NCBI RefSeq assembly: GCF_018398315.1 | Contig: NZ_JAHBRW010000002.1 | Span: 790,637 to 854,636, forward strand | Length of the DNA: 64,000 nt | From: Chelatococcus sp. YT9 | Lineage (GTDB): Bacteria; Pseudomonadota; Alphaproteobacteria; Rhizobiales; Beijerinckiaceae | Reading direction: 5' to 3' | Shown here: positions 9,878 to 17,232 of the stretch, in pieces | Position numbering within the stretch: position 1 is the first letter of the stretch | Layout: each line of letters starts with the position of its first letter | Position numbers and translations under genes: made by a program | The notes under the pieces: generated by a model | What the model was told of the DNA's origin: nothing | The model's input: the letters and a program-made list of their open reading frames with translations, nothing else | Databases searched by the model: none

Positions 9878-10570
9878 TCAGCGCTTCTGGGACAGGGCCG
9901 CAGTGGCTGTCGATTGTCCGAAGCGCCGCTCGATCCGCCGCTGGACGAAGTCCCATGCGGTGGTGAGCAGGAGGTAGTAGAGGGCGGCAACGGCAAACAG
10001 CTCGAGCACCATGAACTTCTCCTGAATGAGGATCTGCGTCCGGCGCAGCAACTCCTCCATGGAGATGACCGAGGTCACTGAGGTGGTCTTGAGGAGCCCG
10101 TTGACCGAGTTTCCGAGCGGCGGGATGATCACCTTGAAGGCCTGTGGAATCACGATGTGACGCATGATCTTGGGTTCGGTCATGCCGAGCGCGCGGGCGG
10201 CGCGTGACTGACCTTCGGGCACCGCTTCGATGCCGGCACGGATGATTTCCGCAAGATAGGCCGCCTCGTTCAGAGCAAGGCCGATCAGGGCCGCTTCCAC
10301 GACGGAGAAGCGAATACCGAGCTGGGGCAGGGCGGTATAGATCACGATCAGCTGCACCAGAAGCGGGGTACCGCGGAACAACCAGATGTAGAACCACGCG
10401 ATACTGCGAAGTATGGCCACCTTCGAAAGGCGCATCAGCGCTATGACGAAGCCGATAATCAGCCCGGAAACCAGCGAAACGCAGGTCAGCCATATGGTCG
10501 TATAGACCCCGCCAAGGATGAAGGGGTTAAAGAGATAATCAAAAAAGCCGGACCAGCTCCAAATTGACAT
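9878..10570 (-). CDS. Polar amino-acid-type ABC transporter permease
   Basis: 230 residues from the ATG at 10570, with AAAGG seven bases upstream. Several membrane helices are evident, and the EAA-type cytoplasmic loop reads EAVPEGQSRAARALGM, typical of HisM/GlnP permeases. It is followed 22 bases later by the lyase gene. It partners the ATPase at 5322-6050 and the binding protein at 13787-14662. Only one permease is present, so it may act as a homodimer. Confidence 0.9.
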   Translation of the reverse strand: MSIWSWSGFFDYLFNPFILGGVYTTIWLTCVSLVSGLIIGFVIALMRLSKVAILRSIAWFYIWLFRGTPLLVQLIVIYTALPQLGIRFSVVEAALIGLALNEAAYLAEIIRAGIEAVPEGQSRAARALGMTEPKIMRHIVIPQAFKVIIPPLGNSVNGLLKTTSVTSVISMEELLRRTQILIQEKFMVLELFAVAALYYLLLTTAWDFVQRRIERRFGQSTATAALSQKR

Positions 10571-10627
10571 CGCGAAGCCTTTCAAGCCTTAGGGAGTTGG
10601 CGCCAGCCGGGCGCCGGCGCGGGGGGG

Positions 10628-11015
10628 TTACTTTACGTGAGCGACTCCAAGCGAAGCTGCTTGGGTCTCCGACCCCCACTGTGTGTTCACTTCCAGGCAT
10701 CTGCGCATGTCGGGACTTCCGCTGAACACGCCGCCGGCGGCGATCACGCCCGGCGTCCCGGCCGCAAGGTCAGAAAACATCGCGGGAACTCGGCGCCGAC
10801 GCATGCAGGTGTCTGATAGCGACGCTTCAACGGTTTCCTTGCCGCGCACCATCAGCGCTTCCGAACTGCTCCGACGAGAGGCGCGGGTTCGCGGTGCGGA
10901 CCGGCAGGCCGGCGACGATCAGTTCGCGGATGGCGCTCGCTTTGCGATCCGCGGCGAGGAACGATGCCGTTCTGGCGAGAAGGACGACGGCGCAAAATGC
11001 AGGCTGACGGCACAT
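10628..11015 (-). pseudogene. Frameshifted small gene of unknown family
   Basis: Two open stretches on the minus strand join through a single frameshift near 10840-10860 into about 120 residues: an apparent N-terminus (MCRQPAFCAVVLLARTA), then a second half ending ETQAASLGVAHVK. The gene would be the first of the leftward operon, placed between the GGTATACC operator and the permease. GC-rich hairpin sequence follows at about 10599-10615. No family was recognised. Either it is a decayed gene or the frameshift is a sequence error. Confidence 0.3.
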
Positions 11016-11080
11016 CGGGGGACCTCTGGAATGATCTTCTGCGGATCGATCGGCGCATGCTTGATGCGCTCGAATTCATC

Positions 11081-11090
11081 TGGTATACCA
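11081..11090. promoter_or_regulatory. TGGTATACCA palindrome, candidate GntR (FadR-type) operator
   Basis: A perfect 10-base palindrome in the gap between the GntR gene ending at 11187 and the leftward operon. FadR-subfamily GntR regulators typically bind TGGTnnnACCA-like sites. A second copy of the core GGTATACC lies at 13716-13723, in front of the binding-protein gene. The likely binders are the two GntR regulators between the sites. Confidence 0.6.
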
Positions 11091-11186
11091 ATTCCATACA
11101 CATCGATGAGGCGCGTTGCAAGTGCTTTTCCAACGCCAGGTCGACGAAGCGATTTGAATGGGGAGATGGAAGCGAGCGTGAAGCTG

Positions 11187-11885
11187 TCAGTAGGTCGCCA
11201 GAACGTTCTTACGAACGCGCTCCAGATGAAGCGCCATCGCGCTCCGCGCTGCGTCGGCGTCTCGACGGTCCAGAGCGTGGATGATGGCCTGGTGATCGGA
11301 AAGGCCGGGCTTTCTTTGCGCGAGCTTGCGCTGCCTTTCGAAAATCGTGGTGTAGCGGCGCATCTGCAGGATGGTCTCGGCCATGAACGGATTGCCGCTC
11401 GCAGTTGCAATGCCGTTGTGAAGCGCGTCGTCGAAGGCCCAGATGAAGGACGGCTCCGGGTCTGGGTCCGCGTCGATCGCCTCGAGCATTGTGGCGAGTT
11501 GCGCAACTTGCTCGGCCGCGATTTTCTCGCAGGCCTGTGCCGCGGCGCTCGGTTCAAGCAGAACGCGGATCGACATGCTGTTGAGGTAGTCGGCCAGCGA
11601 AATGACACGCACAATCAGCACGCCCTTGGCATTGCGCACCAGCAGCCCCTGACCCTCGAGCCGGCCCAGCGCATCGCGCATTGGCGAACGCGACACGCCC
11701 AGACGGTCCGCCAGACGCCGTTCCTGCACGACCGTTCCACCCGACAGCTGCGCCGACAGAATCTCGGCCAACAACGTGTCATAGGTCTCGTCGGCGAGGC
11801 TCTTGTCCATAACGGCGCTGTCGTCCATACCTTGACGCTCCGATGCAGTTTCGTCTCCTTTGCTATGAACGATGGCGCGGAGCAT
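11187..11885 (-). CDS. GntR-family regulator with FCD domain (first of a divergent pair)
   Basis: 232 residues from the ATG at 11885, which has GAAAGG six bases upstream; further upstream starts would run into the divergent gene. The N-terminal winged helix contains RRLADRLGVSRSPMRDALGR. The C-terminal FCD ligand domain shows the metal-binding pattern (FDDALHNGIATASGN and later DHQAIIHALDRRD). It is divergent from a second FCD-type GntR gene 58 bases away. It most likely represses or activates the 3.4-16.8 kb cluster through the GGTATACC sites. Confidence 0.88.
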   Translation of the reverse strand: MLRAIVHSKGDETASERQGMDDSAVMDKSLADETYDTLLAEILSAQLSGGTVVQERRLADRLGVSRSPMRDALGRLEGQGLLVRNAKGVLIVRVISLADYLNSMSIRVLLEPSAAAQACEKIAAEQVAQLATMLEAIDADPDPEPSFIWAFDDALHNGIATASGNPFMAETILQMRRYTTIFERQRKLAQRKPGLSDHQAIIHALDRRDADAARSAMALHLERVRKNVLATY

Positions 11886-11943
11886 GAAAAGCCTTTCGAA
11901 CAGCTGCAGTGGGATGGGCTGATCAGCGGGAAGGAGGCGAACC

Positions 11944-12624
11944 GTGACGCTGCCTGATACGAGCATCGGGGCCGGAAAGCCCGCCAAGGCTGGCGACAAG
12001 CTGGCCGCGCTCGCCTACCGCGCGATTTCCAACATGATCCGCCGTCGCCGGCTCGGTGCGGGTCATGTCATCGTGGAAGCCCGTCTTGCCGAAATGCTGG
12101 GGGTATCACGCACCCCGCTGCGCGAAGCGCTGCAGCGACTGGAGGGTGAAGGGCTTGTGCACAAGGGTGATGGGCGCAACTACGTCGTACGCAATGTCGA
12201 CATCGGCGAGTACATCCAGAGCCTGAAACTGCGCCTGCTCATCGAGCCGCACGCGGCGGTGCAGGCGATGCCTGTTATTCCCGGCCGCAAGCTGATCGAA
12301 GTCCGCCGCGAGATCGACGAGCTGATGGGCGCGACGACCTATCATACCGACGCGCACTGGTTTTCCGACGATCATCTGCACAACCTCATCATCGATTACT
12401 GCGGCAACGAAGTGATGGCAGAGGTTTTGCGGAATCTGCGCGCAACAACGCGGCTGTTCGAGATTGGTCAGTTGCAGGATCGGCTCAAGCCGGACTCAAC
12501 GGAGCATCTGGTGATCATCGACGCGCTGCAGCGCGGCGATGCAGAAGCCTGCTTCAAGGCTGTCGCCGCACATATCGAGAGCCTCATCGCTTTTGCCCGT
12601 ATGCATATCCAGATCGGCGACTGA
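11944..12624 (+). CDS. GntR-family regulator with FCD domain (second of the pair)
   Basis: 226 residues with a GTG start at 11944, supported by a strong AAGGAGG immediately upstream. The winged helix holds ARLAEMLGVSRTPLREALQR. The FCD domain shows DDHLHNLIIDYCGN and EHLVIIDALQRGD, the usual metal/ligand-binding helices. It is a diverged paralogue of the neighbouring regulator. Having two FCD regulators back to back within one cluster suggests two signals, for example the imported compound and an intermediate. Confidence 0.88.
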   Translation: MTLPDTSIGAGKPAKAGDKLAALAYRAISNMIRRRRLGAGHVIVEARLAEMLGVSRTPLREALQRLEGEGLVHKGDGRNYVVRNVDIGEYIQSLKLRLLIEPHAAVQAMPVIPGRKLIEVRREIDELMGATTYHTDAHWFSDDHLHNLIIDYCGNEVMAEVLRNLRATTRLFEIGQLQDRLKPDSTEHLVIIDALQRGDAEACFKAVAAHIESLIAFARMHIQIGD

Positions 12625-12633
12625 AGGCAGAGG

Positions 12634-13662
12634 TCAAGTCAGTGTGAGCAACCGCGCCGGCGTCTCGACCAGCAGCTTGCTGATCTCGCTGTCGCCGAAA
12701 CCGCGATCGCGCATCAGGGGGATGACATTGCGCAGCATATGGCTGTAGCCGTGGCCCCCAAAAGACTGCAGGCGCGAACGTGTGCAGATGTCATGCGAGG
12801 CGACGACATTATCCGATAATCCTTCGTCGAAGAGCCGGCGGATGGCGTAAATGCGCATCCAGTCGGTCGGAAGGTCGGCAACGCCCATCCAGTATTGCGA
12901 CTGTTCGATGCCGAAGAAGTCATACTCGACCACACAGCCGCGGCGTGCCAGCGCGACGACCTCATCGTCACGCGCGAACGTGCGTTCCATATGATCGATG
13001 ATGACGCGCGAGAGATCGGCGCCGGCCTGATCGAGGATATCGATGATCTCGAACGGCGCATCGGGATGGCGGCCGGGATGAACAGTGATCGATGCTCCAG
13101 TCTTCCTCTGCGTGCGCGCAGCAGCCTGAAGCGAGCGGCGTTCGAATGGCGTGAGCGGCCATGAGCATCCGATCTCACCGATAATACCGCAACGTACGCT
13201 CGTACCCCAGGCACCCTCGGTGATCTGGGCCGTCATGATGTCCGTCAAGGCGTCCACGGATAGCGAAAGCGTTTCCGCGTCCTGATAGGCTTCCGTGTAG
13301 AAGCCACAGCCCAGAACGATATGGACACCGGTGTTGCGGCTGATCGCGCGCAACTGTTCCGGCGCGGGACTTAGTCCGCCGATCGTCATCTCCACGATCG
13401 TACCTCCACCAGAAGAGCCGAAACGCTCGATCTCGCGGGTCGCGACGGAAACGTCGTGCATGCGGTGGTTGCCTGGATAATCGTTTGGCCGCCATGAGAC
13501 GTCGAAGACATTCTCCAGCGTGATCACCACCTCGTCCTCCTGCGGAACGCGACGAGACTCTGGCGTGAGGTCGAAGAGAATATGCTCGTGCATCAGCGTT
13601 TGGCCGAGATCCTCCGGGGAAACGGGGCCGCAGACCGTCTGCACCAGTCCCTTTTGTGTCAT
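12634..13662 (-). CDS. Phosphotriesterase-family metal-dependent hydrolase (Php/lactonase-like)
   Basis: 342 residues; GGGGAG five bases before the ATG. The amidohydrolase-type metal motif HEH is at about residue 25. The position that is a carboxylated lysine in true phosphotriesterases reads GEIGCS, with a bridging glutamate as in E. coli Php. Later metal ligands follow (ITVHPGR, IDHMERT, ASHDIC). Such proteins are mostly lactonases or esterases of unknown physiological substrate. The gene is divergent from the binding-protein gene across the second GGTATACC operator, so it belongs to the same regulon. It converges with the preceding GntR gene. Confidence 0.85.
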   Translation of the reverse strand: MTQKGLVQTVCGPVSPEDLGQTLMHEHILFDLTPESRRVPQEDEVVITLENVFDVSWRPNDYPGNHRMHDVSVATREIERFGSSGGGTIVEMTIGGLSPAPEQLRAISRNTGVHIVLGCGFYTEAYQDAETLSLSVDALTDIMTAQITEGAWGTSVRCGIIGEIGCSWPLTPFERRSLQAAARTQRKTGASITVHPGRHPDAPFEIIDILDQAGADLSRVIIDHMERTFARDDEVVALARRGCVVEYDFFGIEQSQYWMGVADLPTDWMRIYAIRRLFDEGLSDNVVASHDICTRSRLQSFGGHGYSHMLRNVIPLMRDRGFGDSEISKLLVETPARLLTLT

Positions 13663-13712
13663 CTGATCTCCCCCTCAACACCTTCATCGTGGCCGCTTGT
13701 GCATCGCACATA

Positions 13713-13725
13713 ATTGGTATACCGT
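13713..13725. promoter_or_regulatory. ATTGGTATACCGT, second GntR operator candidate
   Basis: It shares the perfect core GGTATACC (13716-13723) with the site at 11081-11090. It lies between the divergent phosphotriesterase-family gene and the binding-protein gene, about 50 and 65 bases from their starts, where it could control both. Confidence 0.6.
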
Positions 13726-13786
13726 GATAATACAATCAGAATGCAGGCGAAAAAATGGGCTTGCAAGAGTGGGAAAGAATGAAGCC

Positions 13787-14662
13787 ATGACCAATGATTT
13801 CCGGAAACCTTCGGTGCTCACCACGGGGATCTCGCGACGGGGCGTTCTGTTAGGCGCGGCCGCTGGCGCGGGCGTTGCCCTCGGCGGCCGCGCCGCATGG
13901 GCGCAGCCAAAGCTCTCACCGCCGAACATCATCAAACAGGGCACGCTGGTGATGTCGACGAACCCGACCTTGCCGCCGCTTCAGTTCGTCGATCAGGCTG
14001 GCGAAGTGCAGGGCATGCGCATCGAGCTTGGCAAGGAACTCGCGAAAGCACTCGGCCTGACGCCGGAATATGTGAAAGTCGAATTCGCGACCATGGTTCC
14101 GGGTCTCGCCAGTCGCCGCTGGGACATGATCAATACGGGCATCTTCTGGACGGAAGAGCGTTCCAAGCTGATGTACATGATCCCGTATGAGCGGGCCGCG
14201 ATCAGCTTTCTGGTGCCGTTCAACAATCCGAAGAAGATCGAGAAATGGCAAGACATGGCCGGCCTCTCCGTCGGCGTCGAACTTGGCGGGATTGAAGAGC
14301 GCCGCACCCGCGAGGTCGACAAGATGCTGAAGGATGCGGGTCTCGCAGGGATCACCATCCGCGTCTTCAACAATTTCTCCGAAGCCTTTCAGGCTTTGCG
14401 CGCAGGTCAGGTCGATGCTGCGACCTCCATCGACGCAACCGCCCAGTTCATGCAAAACCGCAAGGAGTTCCACCGGGCCGTTTCGGGCCTTTTCCCGCAG
14501 ACCGCAACCTTCGCCTTTGCCAACAAGCAACTGGCGGACGCGTCTGTCGATGCGCTGAACGGCCTGCGCAAGTCCGGCTATTACGACGAGCTACTTGCTA
14601 AATACGGCGTCCTGACGATCGAGGAACCCTTGTTCGCGATCAAGAGTAGCGGCCCGGCGTAA
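13787..14662 (+). CDS. Amino-acid-type ABC substrate-binding protein with Tat-like signal
   Basis: 291 residues from the ATG at 13787. The N-terminus has a twin-arginine-like signal (SRRGVLLGAAAGAGVALGG, cleavage after AWA) followed by a family 3 solute-binding fold (LPPLQFVDQAGEVQGMRIELG and later FQALRAGQVDAATSI). It would capture the cluster's substrate in the periplasm for the permease and ATPase on the leftward arm. Its stop codon lies inside a hairpin, which could protect its mRNA relative to the downstream genes. Confidence 0.9.
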   Translation: MTNDFRKPSVLTTGISRRGVLLGAAAGAGVALGGRAAWAQPKLSPPNIIKQGTLVMSTNPTLPPLQFVDQAGEVQGMRIELGKELAKALGLTPEYVKVEFATMVPGLASRRWDMINTGIFWTEERSKLMYMIPYERAAISFLVPFNNPKKIEKWQDMAGLSVGVELGGIEERRTREVDKMLKDAGLAGITIRVFNNFSEAFQALRAGQVDAATSIDATAQFMQNRKEFHRAVSGLFPQTATFAFANKQLADASVDALNGLRKSGYYDELLAKYGVLTIEEPLFAIKSSGPA

Positions 14663-14671
14663 GCGCCGGGC
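14652..14671 (+). terminator. GC-rich hairpin spanning the binding-protein stop codon
   Basis: GCCCGGCG and CGCCGGGC form a perfect eight-base stem around the loop TAAG, which contains the TAA stop. There is no T-run, so it is more likely an attenuator or mRNA-stability element, raising the binding protein over downstream enzymes, than a full terminator. Confidence 0.5.
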
Positions 14672-14682
14672 AGGGCCTCATC

Positions 14683-15495
14683 ATGAAAATGAGTGGCGAG
14701 CCGCTGGGCATCATCGGGCTTGGGCCGATCGGCAGAAGGCTCGCAAGATGCTTCGCTGCATCAGGGGAAGGGCCGCGCCTAGCGGCTCTTCTTGTTCGCG
14801 ACAGGCAACTGGAAGAAGCGAGGACGATCGCCCCCGATGCGGTCCTCTGCACCGACCTTGAGGCATTCATCGCTACCGGCCCAAGCGTTGCGGTCGAGTG
14901 TGCGTCGCCTGCGACCTTCGTCGCCAGCGCGCCAAGGCTGCTGGCGACGGGCTGCGACGTCATTCCTTTGTCGTTGGGGGCGTTCGCCGACGCGGAAACG
15001 GAAAAGGTTTTGGCCGCGGCCGCCGAACGCGGTCCGGGACGGATCGAGATTCCAGCCGGCGCTCTTGGCTCCATCGGCTTTCTAGCCGCCGGGCGTGCGA
15101 ACGGCCTCTCCCGGGTCAAGGTTACGGTGGGCTATCCGCCGGCACGCTGGCAAGCGATGGGCGCTGAATTATTCGCTCCGATTGCTCGCCTGGAAACCGC
15201 CGTAACCTTTATGCAGGCCAGCGCACGCGACATTGCCCTGTGTTTTCCAGGTCATCTCAATGTCGTAACGGCGGCGGCTCTGGCGGGGCTCGGTCTCGAT
15301 GATACGCAGGTCGAGCTTGTCGTCGATCCGGGTGCGAGCCAGGCTTGGTTTCGTATCGAAGCCCTGTCGCAGTCCGGGCCTGTGACCCTCCACGTAGGCG
15401 GGCGCGACGCGCCCGTGGAGCAGGATCCCATCGATTACACCACTTTCAGCGTCGCCCGCCTCCTGCTTCGCCGCTGCGCGCCGATCGCGATCTAG
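14683..15495 (+). CDS. Aspartate dehydrogenase-like NAD(P)-dependent oxidoreductase
   Basis: 270 residues. The Rossmann motif GIIGLGPIGRRLAR is at the N-terminus. The rest follows the L-aspartate dehydrogenase (NadX) architecture, with GALGSIGFLAAGR in the middle and a C-terminal dimer/catalytic domain. Known members convert aspartate to iminoaspartate or oxaloacetate reversibly. No NAD biosynthesis genes are nearby. Its place between the binding protein and an M20 hydrolase suggests a catabolic amino- or imino-acid dehydrogenase role. Confidence 0.8.
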   Translation: MKMSGEPLGIIGLGPIGRRLARCFAASGEGPRLAALLVRDRQLEEARTIAPDAVLCTDLEAFIATGPSVAVECASPATFVASAPRLLATGCDVIPLSLGAFADAETEKVLAAAAERGPGRIEIPAGALGSIGFLAAGRANGLSRVKVTVGYPPARWQAMGAELFAPIARLETAVTFMQASARDIALCFPGHLNVVTAAALAGLGLDDTQVELVVDPGASQAWFRIEALSQSGPVTLHVGGRDAPVEQDPIDYTTFSVARLLLRRCAPIAI

Positions 15496-15504
15496 AGATT
15501 TACC

Positions 15505-16812
15505 ATGAACAACCTGATCGAGACGATCCGCAGCCAGGCAGAACGCGACAGGGAAAAGATCCTTGCTTCGCTGCGTGTATACATCGAGCGCGGCAAGCGC
15601 GGCGAGGATGCAGTTCAGGCGCTGTTCGCTACGACCGCCGAGGCGCTCGGCTGTACCGTCACCTATCATGACTACCACCCGACGGATGTGGCGCTTGTCG
15701 AGGAATTTGCCGGCAAGGCAGCCATCGACCCTGAGCAGCGCCGCAGCGTCGTTGCCCACCGCAAGGGAACGGGTGGCGGCCGCAGCCTGATCCTGTTTGC
15801 CCATCCGGACAGCGAACCGGTCCCGGTGCCCCCCGGCTGGACGCATGATCCCTTCGCTGGCGACATCGTCGACGGGCGCATGTACGGCTGGGGAATTGCA
15901 GATGATCTCTCCGGCATCGCCGCGGGTCTCCAGGCACTTGAGCTTTTGCGCTCGCTCGATCTGTTGCCGGCAGGCGATATCTATATCGCCAATACGCCTT
16001 CCAAGCGGCACGCACGCGGCGTCGCGCGCCTCCTGCAAGAGGGACTGAGCGCCGATGCGGCGGTGTACCTGCACCCCGCCGAGTCCGGGGTCGGCTTGCG
16101 GGAGGTCAAGGCTTTTACCTCGGGGGAGGTGACCTTCAGGGTCGTTATCGAAGGCAAGCAGCCGCCGACCACTGAGCCGCTGCAAACCGCCTTCGCGCAT
16201 CTTGGTGTCAACGCCATCGACAAGGCCTATGTGATCTGGAACGCACTGAAAGCGCTCGACGAGCAGCGCGCGATGCGGGTAGAGCATCCGTTGCTTCAGG
16301 CCAAGGTGCGCCGTTCGACAAATCTCATGATGTCCTACATCACGGCCGGCGATCCGAAGCGACTGTCCCGCATCGCCGACCAGTGCACGCTGGGCGCGGC
16401 GCTTGCTTTCCCGCCGCCTGAGACGCTGAGTTCAGTTTGCGCGCAGATCGAGCAGGCGATTGCCAAGGCGGCGCAAGCGGATGAATGGCTGCGTGACAAC
16501 CCCCCGAAGGTGATTTGGGATGCGGGCACAACAGGTGCGGAAGTTGCGCGCGATCACCCGTTGGTCAACGCGGCGTTCATGGCAGTGTCGGGAGTTTCAG
16601 GCATTCAGCCAATGATCAATCCGATGCACACGGGCAGCGATATTCGCGTGCCGAACGTCCAGAAACAGATCCCAACGATCGGTCTTGGCCCCTTATGCGG
16701 CGATCTGACCCAGAACGGCGGCCATGACGAGTGGGTCGATGCCAACGATCACGTCCGCTTCGTCGCGGCCATCGCGGGTATCATTGCTGGCTGGTCTGGT
16801 GTCAGGCAATAG
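15505..16812 (+). CDS. M20-family metallohydrolase (ArgE/DapE/carboxypeptidase-like)
   Basis: 435 residues. Metal and catalytic motifs are LFAHPDSEPV, GRMYGWGIADDLSG and the late NGGHDEWVDANDH. The first motif reads HPDSEP rather than the usual HxDVVP. No signal peptide is seen. M20 enzymes hydrolyse N-acyl or N-carbamoyl amino acids. Paired with a hydantoinase-like enzyme in the same regulon, it could open or deacylate the product, as N-carbamoyl-amino-acid amidohydrolases do. It lies nine bases after the dehydrogenase and ends the rightward arm. Confidence 0.85.
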   Translation: MNNLIETIRSQAERDREKILASLRVYIERGKRGEDAVQALFATTAEALGCTVTYHDYHPTDVALVEEFAGKAAIDPEQRRSVVAHRKGTGGGRSLILFAHPDSEPVPVPPGWTHDPFAGDIVDGRMYGWGIADDLSGIAAGLQALELLRSLDLLPAGDIYIANTPSKRHARGVARLLQEGLSADAAVYLHPAESGVGLREVKAFTSGEVTFRVVIEGKQPPTTEPLQTAFAHLGVNAIDKAYVIWNALKALDEQRAMRVEHPLLQAKVRRSTNLMMSYITAGDPKRLSRIADQCTLGAALAFPPPETLSSVCAQIEQAIAKAAQADEWLRDNPPKVIWDAGTTGAEVARDHPLVNAAFMAVSGVSGIQPMINPMHTGSDIRVPNVQKQIPTIGLGPLCGDLTQNGGHDEWVDANDHVRFVAAIAGIIAGWSGVRQ

Positions 16813-17232
16813 ATGCGGTATCTGCGGGCCGAACGCAGTATGCCGGGGCTCCCTCGCGGAATGTGTCCGGATGATGCCGGGCCAAATCGAAAACATCGCC
16901 CGTGAAAGCCGATGCTGCCACTGGTGTGCCTCGGATGCTCTACCGTTCACCACTGCGCATGGTTCATCGCTCGAACCGGCGAAACCATTGAACACTGGAA
17001 TAATCGGACACCTGGAATACTCGTACTGGCGCCACTTCCCGTTGTCGGAACACTCCACTGCGTCGGATACCCCTACTGAAGACGGCTTTGTCCCGTCAGA
17101 GCAGTCCACTGGGACAGATGATATCCAGCGGCGAAGCGAGTGAGGTGTACAATATCGGCGGACGCAAGAAAGCGGTAGCTACGTTCGCGATCTAAGCCAG
17201 GTCGGGAGATCGAGCGCCATCCACAGGTGACA
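16813..17232. other. 420-base gap, nothing recognised
   Basis: The end of the M20 gene and the end of the convergent sulfatase gene face this gap. Short open frames exist on both strands, but none shows a recognisable motif or ribosome-binding site. Confidence 0.4.

Noticed and set aside
3880-10570. Plain hydroxyproline catabolic operon
   Set aside because: Oxidase and lyase types fit, but the epimerase and semialdehyde dehydrogenase are missing and the amidohydrolases are unexplained.
14683-15495. NAD biosynthesis nadX
   Set aside because: No nadA or nadC is nearby, and it is cotranscribed with a binding protein and hydrolase.
15169-16287. Minus-strand open frame across the M20 gene
   Set aside because: The plus-strand metal motifs and operon spacing show which strand is coding.
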